From the NCBI GenBank assembly GCA_021163845.1, contig JAGGTH010000083.1, forward strand, positions 1 to 39,002: 39,002 bases of DNA, in the 5' to 3' direction. Shown here piece by piece: positions 33,048-39,002 of the stretch (positions are counted from its first letter, which is position 1; every line of letters begins with the position of its first letter). The notes under the pieces are model-generated. The model was not told the origin of the DNA. It saw nothing but the letters and a program-made list of their open reading frames with translations, and did no database searches. Source of the DNA: Helicobacteraceae bacterium (GTDB taxonomy: Bacteria > Campylobacterota > Campylobacteria > Campylobacterales > Sulfurimonadaceae). The position numbers and the translations under genes are program-made.

Positions 33048-35621
33048 ATGAAGCAACAGTATAAATCGTATGAACAAACCTGTATATTTCTCAAAGAGTG
33101 TGTCAAAAAATATCCAAAGATCATCTCTATCGAATCGATCGGTAAAACTTGGGAACAAAGAGATATCATGCTTGCCACGATCTCTTTGAATGTTGAAAAT
33201 GCAGATCTTAAACCAGCACTTTTATATACAGGTACAATTCATGCCAGAGAGTGGATCGGAAATGAGCTCGCAGTCTCTTTTATCGACTCTATTTTAAACA
33301 ACTATGAAAGCAATCCAACGATACTTCAAACACTTACTCACAACACTCTTTATATCGTCCCTTGCCTCAACCCCGATGGATTTGAATACAGTAAAAGCCA
33401 TTTTTCGTTTTGGAGAAAAAATAGAAGAGATAATAAAGATGGTACTTTTGGAGTCGATCTCAATAGAAACTTTAGTATCGGATATCAAAAGAGCAAAGAT
33501 ACCGCCTCAAATATCTATAGTGGACCTGAACCTTTTAGTGAACCAGAGACCAGATCTATCAAGGAGTTTGTTGATGCCCATGACAATATCACAATAGCTC
33601 TAGATTATCACTCCCAAGGCAATGTATTTTTCCCTGCTCATAAGTTTAATCATGAAGCGGAACTTGAGGGTACTGACCTCAACACAATTTGTGCGAACAT
33701 GAACTATAAGATCCACAAAGTCACAGGCAGAGAGTATGGTATCCACAGAGGCAAACCCCCGACAAAACTTATCAGCGGAAGTGGTAGAGAGTACTACTAC
33801 AGCAAAGGGATCATCTCCGCTGTAGTGGAAGTTGGTACACAAAATATACCTGACTATATGCAAAATATGAGTGAGAGTATCCATGAGAACATCCCTGCAT
33901 TGTTATATGCTCTCAGTGAAGCACAAAACTACTCCAAAAATGCTCCTGCGCGAGCTAATAATTTTATTGTTAAGAGCAAAACTTCAGCAGAGGTGACATT
34001 TACCTGGGAATATGAAGATACAAGAAACATCTATTTTGAGATCTACAGAAATACTGAAAATAAAAAAGCTTACAATCACTCTTCACTTGTGGGAGTGACC
34101 ACAAAAACGACGTTTACCGATATTGAGCTTAGTAGTAGTAAGAACTATTACTACTCTATTCGCGCGATACATAGTATCACAGGTATCAAATCACCTTTTG
34201 CTCCACAATTAAGAGTTCAAACAGAACTTGAAAACAGTGAGTTTTTTCGTACCATATTTCCTGCACCAACCGCAATAGGTTACACAGCAGAAAAAACGCT
34301 CGAACAAAACAGATCTCACTTTGGAACCAATTCGCTTTTCATTGGAGTGAGTAAAAACAGAGGTATTAGCTATGGTGTAATGGATTTTACCTTAGAATCG
34401 CTTCCAAAAGATGCGATCATAAAAGAAGCAAAACTCTCCTTGTATCCCCTCAACAGAGTCAATGCAAAGATAGAAAAATATGGGGAGTGGTCGATCTCTT
34501 TTGTGGACAAAGAGAGTGTAGCCGATATTATGGATTATGAACAGATAGCAAAGTGCGAGCTTTTACAAACTCTTGGTGCTACTATCCCATCGCAAAAGCT
34601 CACCCAAGGGATCTGGTCTCATTGGCAATTTAATGATTATGAAAAAGGTCTCCTCCAATCACAACTTCGAGAACATAACTCTGTTCTTTTTAGAATCTCT
34701 GGACCAACAGTTCTACCATTAGGAAGAGATTCTCAGATGATGATGTTTGATCTAGGATATGGCAAGTTTGGAGGTGGGATCCATTATCGACCGAACCTCC
34801 ATGTCAAATATACTGTTCCCGAGCAGACCCTAGAGATACCAGCGAAAAATCTCGCAAGCGTTTATAAAGATAAAATTATCCAAGACAAGCTTTCTTGTGG
34901 TTTTGATGCAGAGAACAATAAAGTCTATGGATACATGGAGTTTAACCTTGATTCTTTACCAGATTTTAAAAAGACCGTAATGACAGAAGCGTATATCAAT
35001 ATCAAAAATACAACAAGGACAAAGTCAAAGCAAGATATCCGTTACAATGTAGAGTTTGTAGATGTTAACGAACTTAACCATGCGGATATAAAAGAGAGGG
35101 AAAGAATAGAGTTTATTGGTTATGAAGTGAGTCATGGGGATCTTCAAGAACAAAAAAAACACTATTTTATCTTTGATAGTTTTTCAAGACTCTCTCTTGA
35201 GCAACGGCATCAAAATAAAACGCAGACAAAATTTATTATCAAGCCAACCTCTTCTATTACAAAAAATCATATTGTCGAATGGGATAAAGATGCTGTTTTA
35301 ACTATTAAATACATCCAAAGAAGAAGAGACTCACTCCCTCAACCTACAAACCTGAAATTAATTCAAGAAAATGGGAAGATAAAACTCAGCTGGGAAAATC
35401 CAAAAGATGAAGACTTTGTAGGGGTTTTCGTTGTACGCAATAGGTTTCATCCCCCATCAAATCCTTATGATGGAGATAAACTCTACGCAGGAAAAGACAA
35501 CTACACCTTTGATGATTTTGGCTCCCCTAAGATCTCAAAATACTTTGGAGTCTTTAGTTATGATGATGTGCCAAATTATAGCGAGGCGCTTGTGGCTTTT
35601 TATGAGGGCACACCCGAGTAG
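33048..35621 (+). CDS. M14 zinc carboxypeptidase with Fn3 and DNRLRE-like domains
   Basis: An 857-residue protein starting directly with an M14 catalytic domain (1-~295): zinc ligands His65 and Glu68 in TIHAREW and His188 in LDYHSQG, LNPDGFEYS, substrate residues Asn139-Arg140 in DLNRNF and catalytic Glu261 in VVEVGT. Arg247 (GSGREYYY) aligns with the pocket residue of carboxypeptidases A/B (Ile/Asp255), suggesting acidic C-terminal residues are preferred. Then come an Fn3-like domain (~300-385), two DNRLRE/CBM96-like beta domains (~400-580 and ~590-750) and a second Fn3-like domain (~755-857). No signal peptide is present, unusual with such extracellular-type domains. It follows the ATP-grasp pair by 6 nt. 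Confidence 0.82.
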   Translation: MKQQYKSYEQTCIFLKECVKKYPKIISIESIGKTWEQRDIMLATISLNVENADLKPALLYTGTIHAREWIGNELAVSFIDSILNNYESNPTILQTLTHNTLYIVPCLNPDGFEYSKSHFSFWRKNRRDNKDGTFGVDLNRNFSIGYQKSKDTASNIYSGPEPFSEPETRSIKEFVDAHDNITIALDYHSQGNVFFPAHKFNHEAELEGTDLNTICANMNYKIHKVTGREYGIHRGKPPTKLISGSGREYYYSKGIISAVVEVGTQNIPDYMQNMSESIHENIPALLYALSEAQNYSKNAPARANNFIVKSKTSAEVTFTWEYEDTRNIYFEIYRNTENKKAYNHSSLVGVTTKTTFTDIELSSSKNYYYSIRAIHSITGIKSPFAPQLRVQTELENSEFFRTIFPAPTAIGYTAEKTLEQNRSHFGTNSLFIGVSKNRGISYGVMDFTLESLPKDAIIKEAKLSLYPLNRVNAKIEKYGEWSISFVDKESVADIMDYEQIAKCELLQTLGATIPSQKLTQGIWSHWQFNDYEKGLLQSQLREHNSVLFRISGPTVLPLGRDSQMMMFDLGYGKFGGGIHYRPNLHVKYTVPEQTLEIPAKNLASVYKDKIIQDKLSCGFDAENNKVYGYMEFNLDSLPDFKKTVMTEAYINIKNTTRTKSKQDIRYNVEFVDVNELNHADIKERERIEFIGYEVSHGDLQEQKKHYFIFDSFSRLSLEQRHQNKTQTKFIIKPTSSITKNHIVEWDKDAVLTIKYIQRRRDSLPQPTNLKLIQENGKIKLSWENPKDEDFVGVFVVRNRFHPPSNPYDGDKLYAGKDNYTFDDFGSPKISKYFGVFSYDDVPNYSEALVAFYEGTPE

Positions 35622-35702
35622 TGCTACTGTGATGATAAAAGCTTGGCATTAGACTCTTTGCTATATAATCAAGCCAAAATCTCAGCCATCAGGAGCGCAT
35701 AC

Positions 35703-37688
35703 TTGCAAGAAGAATTTCAACAACTCGTACAATCTCTTGACAATGATGATCTCTTTGTCGTCGAAAAACTGGCACTCGTTATCGACTTTATACGACCTTT
35801 GGATGTAGGGGAACTTTCAAATACACTCACAGCCATGGAACTTGTCAAGGACTTTTTTCATACCAAAGAACACGTGGCTGTCGCTATCTCTGATGCGATC
35901 AATCTTTGGCTCATAGATTCAAAGATCTCTACGAACATTACAAGTCTTGGGATTTTATCGCGTGATGGTTTTCACCATGAGATCAGCGAGCGTTTTTATA
36001 ATAAGTTTCTCCCATCAGCACCCAAAAAAGGGGATTTCAAATATCTTTTTGCAACGCTTTTTTCCAAAAAAGATGACCATATTTGGGTCTGTGCGATCGA
36101 AAATGAAAAATGGATCGATTTTTTCTCTGCGATCCTTTGTAGCCAAACACATACCGATGAAGTAAAAGATTATCTCTTTAGCGAGTTTTTGTATGCTATT
36201 GAGATTCTCTCGATCTGGATCGCTTCTGAGGAGTTTGACGATAATTTTATCCGTCTTGATAGCTCCCTTTTAGAGCGTGACTCTGCTTTTATTGCCCTCA
36301 AGCGCGATATTGGGTCTTTTATACGCAGAGTGCAGTCAAAACAAATAGATATAGAGTCTGCCGAACTTGACTTTCAACATCTTCAAGTGATCCTAGCGCA
36401 ATGCGACGATCAGGTCAGCTCTTTGAAAAAGAGATCGATCAACAAAGGGATATCAGTTGATCTCACGTATGAACTCGAACGCCTCACACAGATTATCCAA
36501 AGACTCAGAGATATTTTAGAACTTATCAAAAAATTTGACACGCCTGAATCTTACCCTCCTCTTATCGAGCTTTTCAAAGAGGCTGTAAGAAAAAACGCCA
36601 CGCGAAACTCACTCTATGAGATCTATCAGCAAAATATCAAGATACTCGCAAAAAGTGTCACCAATAATGCAAGTGAACACGGCGATCACTACATCACCGA
36701 AAATGTAAAGCAGTATCTCAAGATGTTTCTCACGGCAAGTGGAGCTGGGATCATTATCGCTTTTATGGCACTGTTTAAGATCAAACTTGTACAGATGGGG
36801 TTTTCAGAGGGAGTGCAAACACTCTTGGCAAGTCTCAACTATGGTCTTGGATTTGTACTTATCCATCTCTTTGGCTTTACCGTCGCCACCAAACAACCCG
36901 CGATGACCGCCTCAACCTTTGCCAAAGCGGTAGAAAAAGGGGATCAAAACCGTGCCAACCAAAAAAAGCTCGTTGAGCTTATCATACAAGTAAGTCGCTC
37001 ACAGTTTGCAGCGGTACTTGGTAATGTCACACTCGCTCTTTTGGTCGCTTTTGGGATCGCTTTTTATTTGTTACACAAGGGGGAGACAATCCTCTCAGAA
37101 ACTGAGACACTCTATTATCTCAAAGGGCTTGAGCCCTACCCTGCACTTTTGTATGCAGCTATTGCTGGGGTTTGGCTCTTTTGTTCGGGGCTGATTGCGG
37201 GCTACTTTGATAACCGTGCCAATCTGCTAGACCTCAAAGGGCGCTATTTTCACCACCCTCTACTCAAAAAAATACTAGGAAACGAAAAAAGAGAAAAGCT
37301 AGCCAACTACATCCACGAACACCACGGAGCGATCGCAGGAAACTTCTTTTTTGGTGTGCTTTTGGGGATCACCCCTTTTATTGGGTCACTCTTAAATCTC
37401 CCACTCGATATCAGACACGTTGCCTTCTCCACAGCAAACCTCGGCTTTAGCGCATCACACATCGATCTGGGTCTGTATGAATTTATACTCTCGCTCATTT
37501 TCGTACTGCTCATCGGATTTGTCAATCTCACCGTGAGCTTTATCCTCGCGCTCAAAGTCTCACTCATGTCACGCGATGCCTATTTTGGAAGTCTTTTCTC
37601 ATTCTTAAAGCTCTTGCTTCTAGAAGCACTCAAACGCCCCCATCATCTCTTTTTCCCACCGACAGAGAAAACAGAAGAGAAACACTAA
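35703..37688 (+). CDS. Gcr-type membrane protein ("site-specific recombinase" family)
   Basis: A ~661-residue protein matching the PF10136 family named after Neisseria Gcr. The first ~350 residues are soluble and helical (including ALVIDFIRPLD and QDLERLTQI-like coiled stretches); the rest has about six membrane helices. The recombinase label is historical; no tyrosine or serine recombinase motif is visible, so a membrane role is more likely. A TTG at 35703 with AGGAG 7 nt upstream is preferred over a TTG at 35643 that has no ribosome site. It ends the M20/ATP-grasp/M14 operon; its link to that system is unknown. Confidence 0.75.
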   Translation: MQEEFQQLVQSLDNDDLFVVEKLALVIDFIRPLDVGELSNTLTAMELVKDFFHTKEHVAVAISDAINLWLIDSKISTNITSLGILSRDGFHHEISERFYNKFLPSAPKKGDFKYLFATLFSKKDDHIWVCAIENEKWIDFFSAILCSQTHTDEVKDYLFSEFLYAIEILSIWIASEEFDDNFIRLDSSLLERDSAFIALKRDIGSFIRRVQSKQIDIESAELDFQHLQVILAQCDDQVSSLKKRSINKGISVDLTYELERLTQIIQRLRDILELIKKFDTPESYPPLIELFKEAVRKNATRNSLYEIYQQNIKILAKSVTNNASEHGDHYITENVKQYLKMFLTASGAGIIIAFMALFKIKLVQMGFSEGVQTLLASLNYGLGFVLIHLFGFTVATKQPAMTASTFAKAVEKGDQNRANQKKLVELIIQVSRSQFAAVLGNVTLALLVAFGIAFYLLHKGETILSETETLYYLKGLEPYPALLYAAIAGVWLFCSGLIAGYFDNRANLLDLKGRYFHHPLLKKILGNEKREKLANYIHEHHGAIAGNFFFGVLLGITPFIGSLLNLPLDIRHVAFSTANLGFSASHIDLGLYEFILSLIFVLLIGFVNLTVSFILALKVSLMSRDAYFGSLFSFLKLLLLEALKRPHHLFFPPTEKTEEKH

Positions 37689-37689
37689 G

Positions 37690-37726
37690 TCTTGGGATGT
37701 AGCATACAAATCACTACATCCCAAGA
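37690..37726. terminator. Perfect inverted repeat made of two GGATGTAG motifs
   Basis: Immediately after the stop at 37688, TCTTGGGATGTAG (37690-37702) and its exact complement (37714-37726) form a 13-bp stem with an 11-nt loop. There is no T-run. It likely forms a terminator-like hairpin on either strand and uses the octamer that is repeated across the window. The rest of this 166-bp gap (to 37854) holds another copy of the octamer at 37783 and a small imperfect hairpin AGCGATGGC/GCCTTCGCT (37743-37762). Confidence 0.7.
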
Positions 37727-37782
37727 GCTATCCTCTCTAGGAAGCGATGGCTTGCCTTCGCTCTGAGCTTGCAACAAAACTG

Positions 37783-37790
37783 CTACATCC
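37783..37790 (-). repeat. Third intergenic copy of the GGATGTAG octamer
   Basis: A CTACATCC copy ~60 nt after the inverted pair in the same gap. Three of the 19 copies in the window fall in these 166 non-coding bases. Confidence 0.6.
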
Positions 37791-37854
37791 GAATTTAACA
37801 CTTTGTGGAACACGGAAAACTCATTTAAGTAATTTATGTTCCAAAAACTAGAGG

Positions 37855-38211
37855 TTATTGGCTACTCTGTTTTGTTAGCATATTCCCTCTTAATAGCTTT
37901 TGCAATAACAACTCTTCTACATTTTGTCTTGAATCAAAAATAGCCATTATAAAAACAGTGTCATTTTCAATTTTATACATAATTCTGTAAGGTTGTGCGA
38001 TCAGTTCTCTATAAATAGTTATACCTTCTTTTTGAAGTTCAGGGACTACTCTACCTCTTAAAGGAAAAAAGTTGCTAGATTGTGCTTTTTCTTTTATTTG
38101 TCCATAAGCTTTTCTTGCAGCACTTAAACTATCTTTTTTGATATAATCAACAATATTTAAAAGGTCTTCTTTTGCATTTGAAGTCCATTTAACTTTATAA
38201 GTTTTACTCAT
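37855..38211 (-). CDS. ParE/RelE-type toxin
   Basis: A 118-residue protein of the RelE/ParE fold: N-terminal YKVKWTSNAKEDLLNIVDYI, central FPLRGRVVPEL and the C-terminal YRELIAQPYRIMYKI and VFIMAIFDSRQN strands. The last motif is typical of ParE-like toxins, which target gyrase; RelE-type mRNA cleavage cannot be excluded. It starts in a 4-nt overlap (ATGA) with its antitoxin. The DNA here is noticeably AT-richer than the preceding operon. Confidence 0.9.
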   Translation of the reverse strand: MSKTYKVKWTSNAKEDLLNIVDYIKKDSLSAARKAYGQIKEKAQSSNFFPLRGRVVPELQKEGITIYRELIAQPYRIMYKIENDTVFIMAIFDSRQNVEELLLQKLLRGNMLTKQSSQ

Positions 38212-38480
38212 TTGCCAAGGAGTTCTTCAACAGAGTTAAAAACATCTTCTTCAGTATGAATATTTCCGCTTCTGATATCTTCTTCTGCAAATGAAAGAAG
38301 CTTCATTATAGCAAGAGCATTTTTCATATCTTCATAACTCTTTGGATCTTGTATAACAGCTTTAGCTTCACCATTTTGTGTGATAATCATAGGTCTATGA
38401 GTTTCATTGATATATTTTAGAACATCAGCTGCTCTACTTTTCAGGTAGGTAACAGGCTTTATATCATTTACAATTTGCAT
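38208..38480 (-). CDS. Phd/YefM-type antitoxin
   Basis: A 90-residue antitoxin. The N-terminal half shows the Phd/YefM DNA-binding fold (VTYLKSRAADVLKYI, PMIITQNGEAKAVIQDP, SYEDM) and the acidic C terminus (EEDIRSGNIHTEEDVFNSVEEL, read as EDIRSGNIHTEED) is the part that should wrap the toxin. A strong AAGGAG precedes the ATG. It is first in the TA operon and is probably autoregulated through the dyad upstream. Confidence 0.92.
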   Translation of the reverse strand: MQIVNDIKPVTYLKSRAADVLKYINETHRPMIITQNGEAKAVIQDPKSYEDMKNALAIMKLLSFAEEDIRSGNIHTEEDVFNSVEELLGK

Positions 38481-38501
38481 AAAATCTCCTTCAGTCCTTT
38501 T

Positions 38502-38530
38502 ATTGTACCAAATTAAGACTTAATGTGCAA
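38502..38530 (-). promoter_or_regulatory. TA promoter with palindromic operator
   Basis: On the minus strand TTGCAC (38530-38525) and TACAAT (38507-38502) are 17 bp apart, a strong sigma-70 pattern. The spacer contains ATTAAG-N-CTTAAT (38512-38524), a perfect 13-bp dyad, which is a good candidate for antitoxin binding and repression. Confidence 0.7.
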
Positions 38531-38552
38531 ATGTGACGCTAACGGTTGACTT

Positions 38553-38574
38553 CAGTGACGCTATGCGTTCACTG
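38553..38574. terminator. Hairpin after the HNH gene
   Basis: CAGTGACGC and GCGTTCACTG pair with one bulged T and a 3-nt loop, 21 nt after the HNH stop and before the TA promoter. The sequence GTGACGCTA also occurs directly 22 nt away (38533 and 38555). Probably a terminator or repeat remnant. Confidence 0.5.
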
Positions 38575-38595
38575 CTAGGATTTGTTGTACTTATT

Positions 38596-39002
38596 TTAAT
38601 TAAGTTCCTGTTCAATCACACTACTGAAACCAGCCTCATCAAAAGAACTTCTTATGTCGTCAATAGATGCACAATCTTTTTTTAATGCTTGTATTGTAGT
38701 TATAATATCAGCTCTTCTTCTTTTTAATGATTCACAATTTAGATTAAATATCTCAATTGTCCTTTTTGTTTTTCCATCTTTTTCAATTATCTCACCCCAT
38801 TGGTTGTATTCAAAAGGAATATCATCAACTACAGGATTGTATATTTCGCTATATTCTTCTCTTTGAATTCTGTAGCTATTGTCTTTAAAATTTGCTCCAA
38901 AATTATCATCTTTTGTAGCAACTACTAAGTTGTTCCAATCAAATATTAATTCAGAGAAAAACTCTCTTTTTTTATAGTGGTCAACATGGCACTCTTCTAA
39001 TT
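38596..39002 (-). CDS. HNH endonuclease, PtuB/TIGR02646-like, C-terminal part
   Basis: A gene entering from the right edge; the last 134 residues are present. They begin ECHVDHYKKREFFSE then FDWNNLVVATKDDNFG, matching the second half of the HNH core in the TIGR02646/PtuB family (H-x-x-H-[FY], then [FL]DWxNL). The N-terminal CxxC part lies outside. The tail is charged and helical (SLKRRRADIITTIQALKK). Family members work beside an AAA-type ATPase in Septu and retron defence systems; such a partner would lie beyond 39002. Base composition is AT-rich, as in the TA pair. Confidence 0.65.
   Translation of the reverse strand, partial: LEECHVDHYKKREFFSELIFDWNNLVVATKDDNFGANFKDNSYRIQREEYSEIYNPVVDDIPFEYNQWGEIIEKDGKTKRTIEIFNLNCESLKRRRADIITTIQALKKDCASIDDIRSSFDEAGFSSVIEQELN

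Noticed and set aside
35703-37688. DNA recombinase function for the Gcr-like gene
   Set aside because: No serine or tyrosine recombinase catalytic motif is visible and a third of the protein is membrane helices; the family name was not taken as evidence of function.
38533-38574. Possible integron attC site between the TA pair and the HNH gene
   Set aside because: Short repeats and a hairpin recall attC, but no RYYYAAC/GTTRRRY pair is present at the needed positions (CGCTAAC and GTTGACT fail) and no integrase is seen.

Overview
The window looks like a chromosomal segment of a free-living member of the Campylobacterota, probably near Sulfurimonas or Sulfuricurvum. This is inferred from a CheA-CheY fusion next to CheV and CheW, an MlaE permease with a built-in STAS domain, a Campylobacterota-type SprA-related metalloprotease, a short Hcp, dense operons with 1-14 nt overlaps, and low-to-moderate GC. 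No rRNA, tRNA, CRISPR array or insertion sequence was found, and no gene-free stretch exceeds 300 bases.

Layout. 25-5315: a secreted protein, an S4 RNA-binding protein, a metalloprotease with an apparently leaderless promoter, a small conserved protein, and the acetate kinase/phosphotransacetylase pair. 5417-13705: two membrane-anchored c-di-GMP enzymes (PAS-GGDEF-EAL and GGDEF) flank a GNAT protein, a 51-residue lipoprotein, an ABC-F ATPase, a DUF5718-like protein, a SUI1/YciH protein and two unknown genes. 13684-26608 is one long co-oriented minus-strand run: surE, a ThiF/TcdA-like gene, two unknown genes, greA, argC, an LpxH-like hydrolase, cheV-cheAY-cheW, a four-gene Mla lipid-transport set and an aminopeptidase P. 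26642-29448 holds hcp with a well-placed CRP/FNR-type operator, a membrane protein, ribA and a Fur-family regulator.

29585-37688 is the most unusual part: a tight operon of a CPG2-like M20 peptidase, two different RimK-type ATP-grasp proteins (one with a helix-hairpin-helix tail and a lost metal ligand), an M14 carboxypeptidase with binding domains but no signal peptide, and a Gcr-like membrane protein. I read it as a possible system that adds and removes amino-acid (perhaps glutamate) tails. That function is inferred, not shown.

37855-39002 is visibly AT-richer and carries a Phd/ParE toxin-antitoxin pair and the C-terminal end of a PtuB-like HNH nuclease, so it looks like the edge of a defence or mobile island.

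Across the window the octamer GGATGTAG (or its complement) occurs 19 times where about one is expected, in several reading frames, on both strands, and as a 13-bp inverted pair just after a stop codon. This resembles the behaviour of DNA uptake sequences.
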